From Phyllobacterium sp. OV277 (GTDB lineage Bacteria > Pseudomonadota > Alphaproteobacteria > Rhizobiales > Rhizobiaceae), in the NCBI RefSeq assembly GCF_900104355.1, contig NZ_FNIY01000015.1, forward strand, positions 1 to 58,550: a stretch of DNA of 58,550 bases, in the 5' to 3' direction. The translations under genes and the position numbers were made by a program. This document shows positions 8,719 to 18,632 of this stretch, piece by piece. The notes beneath the pieces are model-generated. The model saw nothing but the letters and a program-made list of their open reading frames with translations, ran no database searches and had not been told where the DNA came from. Position 1 is the stretch's first letter, and every line of letters begins with the position of its first letter.

Positions 8719-9249
8719 ATGAACTGGACAGATGAGCGCGTAGAACAGCTGAAAAAGCTTTGGGCCGAAGGTCTGAGTGCAAGTCAGATCGCAGCACAGC
8801 TGGGTGGTGTCAGCCGCAATGCGGTCATCGGTAAGGTGCACCGCCTGAAACTGTCAGGACGCGGCAAGACCACATCGACACAAACGCGCAGCAAAAAAGT
8901 CAATACAACAGCCACAAGCGGCCATCGCAGCGGTGTTACAACATCTGCACAGATGACAAGCCGGGTGGTTACCAAGAGTATTGGCGCAACGGCACTGCAG
9001 CAGGAATATTTTGCTGACACCGTGACGCAGACGGTCATGAAAACTTCGTCGACTGACGTCGTTGTACCGATTTCACGCCGCCTCGAACTGGTGCAACTCA
9101 GCGAGCGCACCTGCAAGTGGCCAATGGGTGATCCGCTACAGCCTGATTTTCACTTCTGTGGAAATGATGTGGCTGAAGGTGGCCCTTACTGCACCTATCA
9201 CTCCCGCTTGGCTTACCAGCCGGCGTCGGATCGCCGACGCGTTCGATAA
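8719..9249 (+). CDS. gcrA: Cell-cycle regulator GcrA
   Basis: A 176-residue GcrA protein. The N-terminal HTH region MNWTDERVEQLKKLWAEGLS, followed by ASQIAAQLGGVSRNAVIGKVHRL, is the hallmark DNA-binding segment. The middle is Thr/Ser-rich and poorly conserved. The C-terminal sigma70-interacting domain carries RTCKWPMGDP and HFCGNDVAEGGPYCTYHSRLAY with conserved Cys and His. In Caulobacter GcrA binds sigma70 holoenzyme at CcrM-methylated promoters. The start is fixed by AAGGA just upstream of the ATG. A bidirectional terminator separates it from convergent phoR. Confidence 0.95.
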   Translation: MNWTDERVEQLKKLWAEGLSASQIAAQLGGVSRNAVIGKVHRLKLSGRGKTTSTQTRSKKVNTTATSGHRSGVTTSAQMTSRVVTKSIGATALQQEYFADTVTQTVMKTSSTDVVVPISRRLELVQLSERTCKWPMGDPLQPDFHFCGNDVAEGGPYCTYHSRLAYQPASDRRRVR

Positions 9250-9265
9250 GCGGAAATGCAATTGG

Positions 9266-9292
9266 AAAAGGCGCCTGAGGGCGCCTTTTTTG
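9266..9292 (+). terminator. Bidirectional terminator between gcrA and phoR
   Basis: GGCGCC-TGAG-GGCGCC stem-loop with AAAA before it and TTTTTT after it. It would stop transcription from gcrA on the plus strand and from phoR on the minus strand. Confidence 0.85.
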
Positions 9293-9299
9293 TTTGTTC

Positions 9300-10577
9300 T
9301 CATGCCCTGGTTTTTTGCGGCCCAAAAGCGACCGTAAAAGATGATCCTTCGCCGACACGAGAGCGGACCACCAGACGAGCGCGATGGCGCGTCAGAATAT
9401 GCTTGACGATTGCCAGGCCCAGTCCCGTGCCTTTCTGGGCGCGGCTTGTCTCTATGTTTACGCGATAAAAGCGCTCGGTGAGCCGCGGGATATGTTCTTC
9501 CGGTATGCCGGGACCAAAATCCTGAACGGTGGCCTTGATACCATCGCCATTGTTGCTGAGTTCAACAATAATCTTCTTGCCCGACTGGCCATATTTACAG
9601 GCGTTCTCCAGCAAATTCTGGAAAACCTGTGTCAGTTCATCCCGATCGCCAAGGACCATGACAGGTCCCGGATCAATGTTCCGTTCAATCTCGATGTCCA
9701 GATCGGCAGCAAGCGGTCGGAGCGAGTCAACAACATGATTCAGAACCGTGGTCAGATCGACCTGATCCTTGACGGCGATATGGGCTTTCATCTCGATACG
9801 CGACAAAGACAGGAGATCATCAATCAACCGCGCCATACGTTCGGCCTGCTTCTGCATAATCTCAAGAAAATTATCGCGGGCGACGGCATCGTTGCGCGCT
9901 GGTCCGCGCAAGGTTTCAATAAAGCCACTGAGCGAGGCAAGCGGCGTGCGCAACTCGTGGCTGGCATTGGCGATGAAGTCTGATCGCATGCGTTCAAGCC
10001 GATGCGCCTCGGTCAGATCACGGAATGACAGGAGATACTGCCGGTCCGGACCACCTTGATCAAGACGAAGGACGGTGGCGCGATACCAGCGCTCCACCGG
10101 AACACGTTCAGAATAGTCAATCGATCCGGCCTGCGCATCGGACATGACTGACTGGACGAGGGTCTGCATTTCTGGTGCACGAAAATGCAGGAGCAGCGTT
10201 CCGCCCCGCGCCAATGGACCGAATGCACCATTGGCAGCGGGGTTCACATAGAGAATTGTACCCTCGTGATCGAAGATGATCAGCGGATCTGGCAATTGGG
10301 CAGCAAGCTGTTGACCGGATAGGCGAAAGATCGCTGCATCGTTTATGGGCTGGACTGCGCTCGCATCATCAATGCGCGGAATGCTTGCGGAGAGTGCCAC
10401 AACACCAAGCAGCAGCAGCATTAAAATCGCAAAGCTCAACCACCAGGAGGCACCGGAATTGAGCACAAGCGCAGTGAGAAAGGCAGCGGCACCCAGAATG
10501 TAGCGCGCACGGATGATCCGTTGCAACGCTCTTTGCCGCAAACCGCGGCTTTCCCGACCCGAACCCAATATGCTCAT
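9300..10577 (-). CDS. phoR: PhoR-type sensor histidine kinase
   Basis: A 425-residue membrane kinase. Two hydrophobic helices lie at about residues 25-65, then a PAS-like domain ([21 protein letters not shown], about 95-115), the H-box [16 protein letters not shown] with His207, the N-box [10 protein letters not shown], and G-boxes [14 protein letters not shown] and [14 protein letters not shown]. This is the PhoR layout, which senses phosphate supply with the Pho transport system and phosphorylates PhoB. No phoB is in the window; in related genomes it lies downstream of pst genes elsewhere. Start chosen at 10577 behind GGGAG. The divergent neighbour ppk2 also concerns phosphate. Confidence 0.85.
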   Translation of the reverse strand: MSILGSGRESRGLRQRALQRIIRARYILGAAAFLTALVLNSGASWWLSFAILMLLLLGVVALSASIPRIDDASAVQPINDAAIFRLSGQQLAAQLPDPLIIFDHEGTILYVNPAANGAFGPLARGGTLLLHFRAPEMQTLVQSVMSDAQAGSIDYSERVPVERWYRATVLRLDQGGPDRQYLLSFRDLTEAHRLERMRSDFIANASHELRTPLASLSGFIETLRGPARNDAVARDNFLEIMQKQAERMARLIDDLLSLSRIEMKAHIAVKDQVDLTTVLNHVVDSLRPLAADLDIEIERNIDPGPVMVLGDRDELTQVFQNLLENACKYGQSGKKIIVELSNNGDGIKATVQDFGPGIPEEHIPRLTERFYRVNIETSRAQKGTGLGLAIVKHILTRHRARLVVRSRVGEGSSFTVAFGPQKTRA

Positions 10578-10674
10578 GCATTCAACTCCCTGCCCTGCCA
10601 TGCTTTGTCATCGACACTGGACGCCACAACGCTGTCCCAATAACATGGCTTCATGTCAATTGAGGGAGGCTGTA

Positions 10675-11583
10675 TTGGCCAAGAATTCGAAAAAGAAATC
10701 CGACCAGCCACAAGTCGGTAAGACAACACTTAAACTGAAGATTGATGGGAAGAAGCGCAGCTTCAATATTGATGATCCCAAATTGCCCGATTGGATTGAT
10801 GACGGTGCCCTTGCATCTGGGGATTTTCCCTACACCGAGAAAATGGACAAGGACGAATACGCAGACACCTTGGAGCAGTTGCAAATAGAACTTGTGAAGA
10901 TGCAAAGCTGGCTGCAGGACACCGGCCGCCGCGTTGTATCGGTTTTTGAGGGCCGCGATGCCGCTGGCAAGGGAGGCACGATCTTCACCTTGCGCCAATA
11001 TATGAACCCTCGTAATGCGCGCAATGTCGCGCTGCCCAAGCCCACCGAAACAGAAAGCGGGCAATGGTATTATCAGCGTTACGTCTCACACTTTCCGACA
11101 AGTGGAGAATTCCTGACGTTCGACCGCTCCTGGTACAATCGGGGTGGCGTCGAACCTGTTATGGGCTTTTGCACGCCGGAACAGCATGAATCCTTTCTGG
11201 AGGAAACCCCCGGCTTTGAGCGAATGATCGTGGCTGACGGTATTTTCTTTTTCAAATTCTGGCTCAACATCGGGCAGACCATGCAGCTCAAACGTTTCCA
11301 TGATCGCCGCCATAGCCCGCTGAAGAACTGGAAGTTCTCACCGATGGATATTGCCGGTGCCGAAAAATGGGATGACTACACAAAGGCGCGCGACGAGATG
11401 ATGGCCCGGACCCATACTGCCCATGCGCCATGGACGGTTGTACGCTCCAATGACAAGCGCCGCGCACGCATCGCCGTTATCCGCCGCGTTTTATTAAGCC
11501 TGCCCTACAAAGATCGGGACCTTGAAGTTATTGGCAATGAAGATGCGCTGATCATTGGTTCTGGCCCGGGGTTTCTTGAATAG
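10675..11583 (+). CDS. ppk2: Polyphosphate kinase 2
   Basis: A PPK2-family enzyme that transfers phosphate between polyphosphate and nucleoside diphosphates. Motifs are the Walker [12 protein letters not shown] (about residues 92-102), the lid/Walker B segment [17 protein letters not shown], and [19 protein letters not shown]. The likely start is the TTG at 10675, because GGGAGG lies 5 nt upstream; this gives 302 residues, the single-domain PPK2 length. An ATG at 10645 is possible. It is divergent from phoR, which suggests shared phosphate control. Its 3' end overlaps the convergent glycosyltransferase gene by 32 nt. Confidence 0.92.
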   Translation: MAKNSKKKSDQPQVGKTTLKLKIDGKKRSFNIDDPKLPDWIDDGALASGDFPYTEKMDKDEYADTLEQLQIELVKMQSWLQDTGRRVVSVFEGRDAAGKGGTIFTLRQYMNPRNARNVALPKPTETESGQWYYQRYVSHFPTSGEFLTFDRSWYNRGGVEPVMGFCTPEQHESFLEETPGFERMIVADGIFFFKFWLNIGQTMQLKRFHDRRHSPLKNWKFSPMDIAGAEKWDDYTKARDEMMARTHTAHAPWTVVRSNDKRRARIAVIRRVLLSLPYKDRDLEVIGNEDALIIGSGPGFLE

Positions 11584-13396
11584 ACCGCGCAGGGCGATGC
11601 GGTGTTTTTTCCCAAAGGAATGGCAAGTGGTTCAATTGCCGCAAAGCCCGCCATGCGGCGAAGGACATGAGCAGCCAATAGAGCGGTATCCATGGTAAAA
11701 TCGGGCCGGGCATTCTGGTGCCCGCCAGCGCGCGTCGTCCCAGCGTGTGGAACGATAAATATCCCATGACGATATTGAGGATATCAACAAGAAGAAGTTC
11801 CCGGATTTCCGCAAAGGCACCACACCCGGAAAGCCAACAGAAGGTGGCTCCGACAATAAAAAACAGAGTGAACGGGTAAAGCAGCGAGGAAACAATCATC
11901 CCCGCTGCCAACAAATGATAAGCAAGGAAGCGCTGAATGCCCAGTTGCCTTAGCAATATAACAGGCCGGCGCATCTGAACGAGCCAGGTCTGTATCCAGC
12001 CTTTGAACCAGCGCGTGCGTTGGCGAAACCATATGTCAATTTCGGTGGGTGCGTCTTCAAGGGTTGGACGCGAAATCATCTCGATCCGATACCCCAGTCG
12101 AGCCAGACGGGTTCCGAGTTCCGCATCCTCGGTGACATTATGTGGGTCCCATCCTCCAGCGGCTCTCAAGCAATCATTACGAAAATGATTGGAGGTGCCA
12201 CCAAGCGGCAGCACCAACCCATGATGCGCAAGCCACGGCAGGAAGCTCCTGAAATGGGCCGCATACTCGAAAGCGAACATCCGCGCGATCATGCTTTCAT
12301 GGGCATTGGCCACTTTGAGCGGAGCCTGAAGACATCCAAGTTTTTCATCAGCCGATTGGAAGCGCTGGAAGGCTTCAAGCAACTGGTCCGGATGGGGGCG
12401 ATCCTCGGCATCATAGATGACAACAAATGCCCCCTTCGACAGCAGCAATCCGTAATTGAGTGCCTTTGGCTTTGTTCGCGGACCGCTGCCGGATATTGGC
12501 AGGACGTCAAAACACTGAGGCATTTCTTCACGCTTGAGTGCAGCCAGCGTCGCCTCATCGTCCGCTTCGCACAGAAACAGAACCTGTAGTTTCGATCGTG
12601 GCCAGTTCAGCCCCAACATGGCTTTCACCAGTTGCGGAACAATGTCGGCTTCCTGATAAAGCGCCACCATAACCGTGTAAACAGGAAGCTCATCGGGTCT
12701 GATTTCAAGCAGAGGTGATAGGCTATCGCTACTCAAGCTCCTGCAAGCAGCCAATCGCAACGTGACGCAGGAAAGGAAAAACAGGGAAAGAATAACGTGC
12801 AGCCCCTGCCACGTCAGTCGCGCGTTGTGAAAGGCCAACAACAGAAAACAGGTTGCCAATACGCCGAGTAAAACACCTTGCTGGCCTGTCAGGACAATTT
12901 TTGCCGAGTATTCCTGATGTGTGTCCTCGACCATTCTTGATGCTTCATTGACGAGCAACTTTTCGTGGCCTGATCTTAGAAGCTCACGTACACCTGACGG
13001 CGTGGTTACCCTCAATCGCGTTACCAAATCATCGCGCTCTGACAGATCGCGCTTGATAACAGCAATATCATTGATGGTTGGCGCGATATAAATCAGCGCA
13101 TTATTATCGCGGGTGAGTACCGTTGCGATGCGTGCGCGTGGCAGAATGCTCATATTCAGGCCCCCGCGCAAAACAATGGTTGTGCTTCGGGGAACCTCTT
13201 CAAAAGCCACCCCCACTACATCAGCAATACACTGCCCGACCAATCCATCATCGCCGCATGTGCTTGCATAGAGTTCATCAATAAAAGACGTGTTGTTAAT
13301 GATGGAGGCCGTGAAAGCAGCTTCTATCAGCGCTTTCGCCAATCCCGCACGATAGAGTCGCGCAGCCAGAACAACCTCAATTTCACGGGAACGCAC
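11552..13396 (-). CDS. Membrane glycosyltransferase family 2, processive type
   Basis: A 614-residue protein. Residues 1-150 form an N-terminal soluble region that loosely resembles GspE N-terminal domains. Helices at about 168-215 lead into a GT2 domain with YDAED (328-332), TEDAEL (422-427) and QRTRW (459-463), the D, TED and QxxRW motifs of processive synthases such as cellulose or N4-adsorption-B-like enzymes. Further helices follow at about 475-570. It probably makes or exports a surface polysaccharide; the product cannot be told. Start is a GTG at 13396 with a weak ribosome-binding site, so the N-terminus is uncertain. Flanked by AT-rich DNA and not in an operon. Confidence 0.8.
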   Translation of the reverse strand: MRSREIEVVLAARLYRAGLAKALIEAAFTASIINNTSFIDELYASTCGDDGLVGQCIADVVGVAFEEVPRSTTIVLRGGLNMSILPRARIATVLTRDNNALIYIAPTINDIAVIKRDLSERDDLVTRLRVTTPSGVRELLRSGHEKLLVNEASRMVEDTHQEYSAKIVLTGQQGVLLGVLATCFLLLAFHNARLTWQGLHVILSLFFLSCVTLRLAACRSLSSDSLSPLLEIRPDELPVYTVMVALYQEADIVPQLVKAMLGLNWPRSKLQVLFLCEADDEATLAALKREEMPQCFDVLPISGSGPRTKPKALNYGLLLSKGAFVVIYDAEDRPHPDQLLEAFQRFQSADEKLGCLQAPLKVANAHESMIARMFAFEYAAHFRSFLPWLAHHGLVLPLGGTSNHFRNDCLRAAGGWDPHNVTEDAELGTRLARLGYRIEMISRPTLEDAPTEIDIWFRQRTRWFKGWIQTWLVQMRRPVILLRQLGIQRFLAYHLLAAGMIVSSLLYPFTLFFIVGATFCWLSGCGAFAEIRELLLVDILNIVMGYLSFHTLGRRALAGTRMPGPILPWIPLYWLLMSFAAWRALRQLNHLPFLWEKTPHRPARSIQETPGQNQ

Positions 13397-13723
13397 TGGC
13401 CGTCTACTGGATATATGTTTCCTGAATGCTCCCGATGGATAGAACGTGTTTCTTTCGCCGTGAACAAGCCAACATTATAAACTCAACCTACAATTCGAAA
13501 TTGAAAATGAAGTTCAAAACAATTTATAGCTTTATAAACAATAGGTTATACTTGTAGGCACGATTTGCATCCATAACAATCCCTCGAAAGTCGAAGCCAG
13601 TTATCAAATCCGGTGCTGCCCGGCAGATCGGCACGAGATAAACCCGACCACAACCATCAAACCTGTCATGTCAGAACCAGCCGTGCTAATCTTCGGGCAA
13701 ATCACACCAGCTTCTGAGATCGA
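13397..13723. other. AT-rich intergenic region between divergent genes
   Basis: No gene is supported here. The stretch at 13470-13560 is clearly richer in A+T than its surroundings and contains an inverted repeat CCTACAA (13487-13493) / TTGTAGG (13552-13558) and a TATACT -10-like box at about 13547. It probably holds the promoters of the glycosyltransferase and of the binding-protein gene. Confidence 0.5.
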
Positions 13724-14563
13724 ATGCATATCCGGACAATCGCTTTTTGCACTGCAGGTTTCCTCATGGCGGGGCTGTCCCAAGCCGTTGCCGCATCGGA
13801 TTTTCCGCATTACTGGGATGGGCGGGAACATGTCGCAAAACCTGATCTTTCCACGGTCGAGCGTATCCGGTTTGTCACCACCGTGGATTATCCGCCATTC
13901 AATTTCGTAGACGCAAGCGGGCGCATTTCCGGTTTCAATATCGATCTGGTACGGGCCATCTGCAACGAGTTGAATGTGACTGCGATTTGCCAGATCGAAG
14001 CGCGGCCATGGAACGAACTGCAGCAAACCGTGGAAAACGGTGAAGCCGAGGCGATTATCGCTGGTTTGAAACCCACAACAGCGCTGCGAGAAAAGTTCGC
14101 ATTCACCGCTCCCTATATGCGCTTGCCTGCCCGTTTCGTTACCTTAAAGGAAACGGTCCTTGCCGAGCCTTTGGCTGACAAGCTTGAGAGCAAGGTGGTT
14201 GGCGTCGTTGCCGGGTCCGTTCATCAGGCGATTTTTGCTGATTATTTTCCAAAAGATCGATGGGTCGGCTATCCCACGCGCGAATTGATGTTGAAGGATT
14301 TGCTGGACAAGAAAATCGACGCGGTTTTTGGCGACGGGTCTGATCTGTCGTTCTGGATTGGCAGTCCGGAAGCCAAGAATTGCTGCGCGTTTGCTGGCGG
14401 ACCCTACATTGCGCCGCAGTTTCTGGGCGATGGTATGATGATAGCCACCACGACGAAAAACACCGATCTCGTTGATGCCTTCAATTTTGCGTTGAAATCC
14501 ATGGAAGAAAAAGGCACGACCTCTGAACTCTATCTGCGGTACTTCCCCGTCGATTTTTATTAA
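13724..14563 (+). CDS. Periplasmic amino-acid-type solute-binding protein
   Basis: A 279-residue family 3 solute-binding protein. It has a signal peptide (MHIRTIAFCTAGFLMAGLSQAVA, cleavage after about residue 23). The lobe motifs are FVTTVDYPPFNFVDASGRISGFNIDLVRAIC and GLKPTTALREKFAFTAPYMRLPARF. It should bind a polar amino acid or similar ligand in the periplasm. No permease or ATPase is adjacent, so it is an orphan that either serves a distant transporter or acts as a sensory protein. Two adjacent cysteines (KNCCAF, about residues 221-222) are unusual. Confidence 0.82.
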   Translation: MHIRTIAFCTAGFLMAGLSQAVAASDFPHYWDGREHVAKPDLSTVERIRFVTTVDYPPFNFVDASGRISGFNIDLVRAICNELNVTAICQIEARPWNELQQTVENGEAEAIIAGLKPTTALREKFAFTAPYMRLPARFVTLKETVLAEPLADKLESKVVGVVAGSVHQAIFADYFPKDRWVGYPTRELMLKDLLDKKIDAVFGDGSDLSFWIGSPEAKNCCAFAGGPYIAPQFLGDGMMIATTTKNTDLVDAFNFALKSMEEKGTTSELYLRYFPVDFY

Positions 14564-14670
14564 AACCGCCTACCAACAGTCCTGTGTGACGCCGTGGCAA
14601 TTGACGCGGCGAAGCTGCCGCCATAGTGTCCGCGCGCTTCACCACATGGCAGGAAAACAGGAAACCGAGA

Positions 14671-16329
14671 ATGACTTCGCGCCCCAATACCCAAATCGAA
14701 CTGACCCCCGAGCTTATCGCGGCGGCAGCAGAGGCCAAAGCATGGCCCTTCGAAGAGGCGCAGAAGATTATCAAACGGTATGAGAAAACAGGTTACCCGG
14801 AAACGGTCCTGTTCGAAACGGGTTATGGTCCATCCGGTCTTCCCCACATTGGCACATTCGGCGAAGTGGCGCGGACCTCGATGGTTCGCCACGCCTTTCG
14901 CGTCCTGACAAAGGACAGCGTCAAGACAAAGATTCTGTGCTTTTCAGACGATATGGATGGATTGCGCAAGGTTCCAGACAATGTACCAAACCGCGATATG
15001 ATGGCGTCATATCTGGGCAAGCCGCTCAGCCGCATCCCTGATCCCTTCTCCAACGAATATCCATCGTTCGGCGCCGCCAATAATGCCCGGTTGCGGGCGT
15101 TCCTCGACCGCTTCGGCTTTGATTATGAATTTGCATCCGCCACGGATTATTATACATCGGGCCGGTTTGACGAAACGCTGCTCAAAATGCTGGCTGCTTA
15201 TGATGATGTCATGAACATCATCCAGCCAACCTTGGGTGAGGAACGCCGCGCGACCTATTCGCCGTTCCTGCCTATCAGCCCCACCACAGGCATTGTCCTG
15301 CAGGTACCCATGATTGCCCGCAACGTGCAAAAGGGTACCATTACCTATGAAGATCCGGATACCGGCGAGCACATAGAAACGGAAGTCACTGGCGGCAAGG
15401 TCAAGTGCCAGTGGAAGGCTGATTGGGCCATGCGCTGGACCGCGCTTGGTGTCGACTATGAAATGGCGGGCAAGGACCTGATCGACTCCGTTACGCTGTC
15501 ATCCAGAATTTGCCGCGCTATTGGCGGCCGCGCGCCCGAAGGCTTCAATTATGAGCTTTTCCTTGATGACAAGGGCCAGAAGATTTCGAAGTCGAAGGGC
15601 AATGGCCTGACCATTGATGACTGGCTGACCTATGCCCCGACCGAGAGCCTGTCGCTCTATATGTTCCAGAAGCCGAAGACCGCGAAAAAGCTCTATTTCG
15701 ACGTGATCCCGAAGGCAGTGGACGAGTACTTTACGTTCCTTTCTGCGTATCAGCGGCAGGAATGGAAGGAGCGGCTGGGCAACCCGGTCTGGCATCAGCA
15801 TTACGGCAACCCGCCCGTACTTGATATGCCCGTGCCCTTCGCCATGCTGCTCAACCTTGTCAGCGCTTCGAACGCCGAGAATGCCGACGTTCTCTGGGGC
15901 TTCATTTCCCGCTATGCGCCCGGCGTGACACAGGAGAACAATCCGAAGCTCAACGAACTTGTCTCGTACGCGATCCGCTACTTCAATGATTTCGTCAAGC
16001 CGACGAAGAAGTTCCGCCCGGCCGATGAGGTTGAACTCGACGCACTGAGGGGCATTGATGCGAAACTCGCGACATTGCCTGCGGATGCGGATGGCAATGC
16101 GATCCAGAATGCCATGCTGGACGTCGCGCGTGGCATTGAACGCTATCAGGATCTCACCAAGAAGAGCCCCGAGGGTGGACCCGGCGTATCCGTGTCGTTC
16201 TTCCAGATGCTCTATGAGGTGCTGATCGGACAGGAACGCGGACCGCGCTTTGGCTCTTTCGTCGCGCTTTATGGGATCAACGAAACACGGGCGCTCGTCA
16301 AAAAGGCATTGACGGGTCAATTGGCTTAG
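14671..16329 (+). CDS. lysK: Lysyl-tRNA synthetase, class I
   Basis: A class I LysRS, the archaeal/alphaproteobacterial type, which charges tRNA-Lys. The HIGH-like motif is PHIGTFGE (His59-Gly61) and the KMSKS loop is KISKSKGNG (residues 304-312). Length is 552 residues. The ATG at 14671 ([15 protein letters not shown]) is the family start; the frame opens at 14626 but that part has no homologous look. A VOC protein gene follows 38 nt later in the same direction. Confidence 0.95.
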   Translation: MTSRPNTQIELTPELIAAAAEAKAWPFEEAQKIIKRYEKTGYPETVLFETGYGPSGLPHIGTFGEVARTSMVRHAFRVLTKDSVKTKILCFSDDMDGLRKVPDNVPNRDMMASYLGKPLSRIPDPFSNEYPSFGAANNARLRAFLDRFGFDYEFASATDYYTSGRFDETLLKMLAAYDDVMNIIQPTLGEERRATYSPFLPISPTTGIVLQVPMIARNVQKGTITYEDPDTGEHIETEVTGGKVKCQWKADWAMRWTALGVDYEMAGKDLIDSVTLSSRICRAIGGRAPEGFNYELFLDDKGQKISKSKGNGLTIDDWLTYAPTESLSLYMFQKPKTAKKLYFDVIPKAVDEYFTFLSAYQRQEWKERLGNPVWHQHYGNPPVLDMPVPFAMLLNLVSASNAENADVLWGFISRYAPGVTQENNPKLNELVSYAIRYFNDFVKPTKKFRPADEVELDALRGIDAKLATLPADADGNAIQNAMLDVARGIERYQDLTKKSPEGGPGVSVSFFQMLYEVLIGQERGPRFGSFVALYGINETRALVKKALTGQLA

Positions 16330-16367
16330 TTCTTCCATATCAGGAGTAAAATCCTCGGGAGGAATGG

Positions 16368-16751
16368 ATGATTGACCATACCGGCGTGAACGTCAGCAAT
16401 TTCGAAGAGAGCAAGAAGTTCTATCAGAAAGCGCTGGCGGCCATTGGCTATGAACTGATTGTCGAGTTTCCCGCCTCCGTCACCGGAAGCGCTGATGTTG
16501 CCGGTTTTGGGGAAGGCGGCAAACCGGATTTCTGGATTGCCAGCGGCACACCGAACAATCCCCCTATTCACGTTGCGTTTCGTGTCGGCAATCGTGCGCT
16601 TGTGGATGCTTTCCATAAGGCAGCACTTGAGGCCGGTGGCAAAGACAATGGCCAACCCGGACTGCGTGCCCATTATCATCCTGATTATTATGGGGCCTTT
16701 GTACACGATCCGGACAGCCATAATGTGGAAGCTGTCTGCCACGAGCGTTGA
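16368..16751 (+). CDS. VOC (glyoxalase/bleomycin-resistance) family protein
   Basis: A 127-residue single-module VOC protein. It starts MIDHTGVNVSNFEESKKFYQKAL, the usual first beta-alpha unit with a metal-ligand His, and ends DYYGAFVHDPDSHNVEAVCHE, carrying the C-terminal Glu ligand. Members are lyases, dioxygenases or drug-binding proteins, and the substrate cannot be told from sequence. GGGAGG precedes the ATG by 5 nt. Likely co-transcribed with lysK. Confidence 0.85.
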   Translation: MIDHTGVNVSNFEESKKFYQKALAAIGYELIVEFPASVTGSADVAGFGEGGKPDFWIASGTPNNPPIHVAFRVGNRALVDAFHKAALEAGGKDNGQPGLRAHYHPDYYGAFVHDPDSHNVEAVCHER

Positions 16752-16764
16752 GGAGTTAAGCTCT

Positions 16765-17628
16765 CTACTGTGGCTTCGGCGGAAATGATGCGTCAGGTGC
16801 AGTCACAGGCGGCGTTGCTGGCTGTAGCTCTGGCACTTCGCCGGAAGAGTCAAGCAATGGCGCCTCGTCAATTGCGGGAAGCGTCGGGGGCGGACTGCCA
16901 AAAACTCCGAGCTTCGCCTCCTGTGCCCTTTTCATGTTTTCGGCCAGAGATGTGCCATCACCGGCCCGTGCCCAGCCATTATCAACCAGCCATGCGGCCA
17001 GATTGATGGTGCCAAGCTTACACTGGGTCGAAATAACCGCCTCCGGCGGCTGACCGGGGACATTGCACTCTATCGCTCTGGACCGAAGCCAATTGCGAAA
17101 AGCAGTGCGGGCCGCCATGCCGCAGGGCCATGATGCACCGCCGTCAATTGCACAGGTTTCATCAGGGGATATAATGTTGATGCCCTCAACAGCGATCTTG
17201 TAGCCGGAGGCCTCAACTGCCCCCGCAGCGGTCGCCACTGGCCGGTAAAGCAATTTGGGTCTTGCCGTATTATCAACCGGCACAGGCGGTGGTGGAGGTG
17301 GCGGCGGTACTGCCTGCCCGATTTCGCTCAGAGGTTGACGTGGCTCGATGCGTTGCAGAGGTACTGTTTCCTTACCCGTAAAGGAAAAACCATCCGGATC
17401 AACCTGCCGTGCAGCAGTTGTTGTTTGTGGTGCTTCCTGCGGCTGGTCAGAAGCACCCGGCGCCTCACCGTCCGCATCATCGGGTATTTGAAAGTTTTCC
17501 GGAGCAATCATCACATCTTGTCCGCTTACACCTGATGATGGCAGCCCGATATAAAACGGCGAGATGAAGACATAGGCCAAACCAAGCCCGACCAGAATGG
17601 TCAGGACATAGAGCGGTATCTGACGCAT
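16765..17628 (-). CDS. Membrane-anchored, proline-rich SNase-like protein
   Basis: A 287-residue protein with one N-terminal membrane anchor (residues 5-25, YVLTILVGLGLAYVFISPFY). A disordered Pro/Ala/Gln-rich linker follows, with an eight-proline run at about residue 110. A domain at about 125-235 (GYKIAVEGINIISPDETC ... NLAAWLVDNGWARAG) resembles thermonuclease (SNase) folds. The usual catalytic Arg/Glu set around the GID-x-PE motif is not evident, so nuclease activity is doubtful. The tail is again proline-rich. It starts 18 nt after the S24 repressor gene and is probably co-transcribed with it. Confidence 0.7.
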   Translation of the reverse strand: MRQIPLYVLTILVGLGLAYVFISPFYIGLPSSGVSGQDVMIAPENFQIPDDADGEAPGASDQPQEAPQTTTAARQVDPDGFSFTGKETVPLQRIEPRQPLSEIGQAVPPPPPPPPVPVDNTARPKLLYRPVATAAGAVEASGYKIAVEGINIISPDETCAIDGGASWPCGMAARTAFRNWLRSRAIECNVPGQPPEAVISTQCKLGTINLAAWLVDNGWARAGDGTSLAENMKRAQEAKLGVFGSPPPTLPAIDEAPLLDSSGEVPELQPATPPVTAPDASFPPKPQ

Positions 17629-17646
17629 GGGGGAATTCGCTCCCTA

Positions 17647-18291
17647 TTATTGGCTGGCCCACACTATCCGGGCAATCCAGTCGATATGAACCGCATCGAA
17701 CGTCCGGTTGGCGTGCTCCGGGTTCATTGACAGCAGTTCAATAGTGCGCGGGGTCTGGCGTGCGAGAATCTTGGCCATGACCTCACCCTCTTTTGTGCGG
17801 ACAACGACACGATCGCCGCGCCGTACGGGCGCACCGGGAGCGACAATGATTGTGTCGCCGTCGCGATAGAGCGGCAGCATGGAGTCTCCGGAAACTTCCA
17901 GCGCATAGACGGCATCCCCCGATCCAACAGGAAATTCAACCACATCCCAGCCTTGCCCAACCGGAAAGCCGCCATCATCGAAAAAACCACCCGCACCTGC
18001 CTGGGCAAAACCCAGCAGCGGTACGGAACGCATCACACCGCTTCCAGCTCTGTTGCCCTTGCCGCCGATAACCAGCAGCATGAATTCATCCAGAGAAGCG
18101 CCCGTCGCTTCCATGATCTTGGCCAGCGATTCCGTCGAAGGCCACCGCGCACGGCCATCTACAGCATAACGTTTGGATTTGTTGAATGTGGTGGGGTCAA
18201 GCCCGGCACGCTTCGCCAATCCCGAAACGGAAAGCGAATGGCGTTCCGCCAGCGCATCAATGGCCGCCCAGATTCGGTCATGTGAAAACAT
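17647..18291 (-). CDS. LexA/CI-like S24 transcriptional repressor
   Basis: A 214-residue protein with an N-terminal HTH (about residues 5-70, LSVSGLAKRAGLDPTTFNKSKR) and a C-terminal S24 peptidase domain. The self-cleavage set is visible: an Ala98-Gly99 bond (FAQAGAGG), Ser137 in VSGDSMLP and Lys174 in VMAKIL. Such proteins cleave themselves after RecA activation and then release target genes. No prophage surrounds it, so it is a stand-alone chromosomal regulator, as is common in rhizobia. Its direct target may be the downstream SNase-like gene; that is inference. Confidence 0.85.
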   Translation of the reverse strand: MFSHDRIWAAIDALAERHSLSVSGLAKRAGLDPTTFNKSKRYAVDGRARWPSTESLAKIMEATGASLDEFMLLVIGGKGNRAGSGVMRSVPLLGFAQAGAGGFFDDGGFPVGQGWDVVEFPVGSGDAVYALEVSGDSMLPLYRDGDTIIVAPGAPVRRGDRVVVRTKEGEVMAKILARQTPRTIELLSMNPEHANRTFDAVHIDWIARIVWASQ

Positions 18292-18384
18292 CAGATTCTT
18301 CCAGATAAAGGAAAAAATACCTTTACTAAAGTTCTAGGAGCAATTTGTGGAAAAGTCGAGTTAAAACGCGGAAAACTTTCTTAT

Positions 18385-18537
18385 GTTCGTGGTTCGACAA
18401 GCTCACCATGAGGGAGAGGGGTGATGCAACGATAATCGCAAAGAGTGCAGCACAAAGACTGCAGATCACAACTGTTTCAGAACTTGACTCCCTTGCATCA
18501 CCCCTCTCCCTCATGGTGAGCTTGTCGAACCACGAAC
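18385..18537. repeat. Long inverted-repeat element, copy 1
   Basis: Perfect 45-bp inverted arms (18385-18429 and 18493-18537) surround a 63-nt centre. A second copy lies at 41875-42004 in the opposite orientation: the arms share GGTTCGACAAGCTCACCATG and the centres align when one is reverse-complemented. The structure is that of a palindromic intergenic repeat (RIME/MITE-like). It would fold into a very stable hairpin in RNA or a cruciform in DNA. Reading frames across it are artefacts of the repeat. Confidence 0.9.
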
Positions 18538-18596
18538 CACACAACAACAACCCACGATATCCATGCAGAGCTCCAATTGAACTATCTGCAATAACA

Positions 18597-18625
18597 ATGA
18601 GGGGATCAGTATCTGATCCCCTCAT
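18597..18625 (-). terminator. Hairpin after the beta-oxidation operon
   Basis: ATGAGGGGATCAG and CTGATCCCCTCAT form a perfect long stem with a minimal loop just downstream of the fadJ stop. The T-run on the minus strand is weak (TTGTTATT). It probably ends or stabilises the operon mRNA. Confidence 0.7.
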
Positions 18626-18632
18626 CTTTTAA

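Noticed and set aside
18326..18632. Frames of about 95-99 codons with the words WFDKLTMRE and MVSLSNHE
   Set aside because: They are translations of the inverted-repeat element and appear again at copy 2; not genes.
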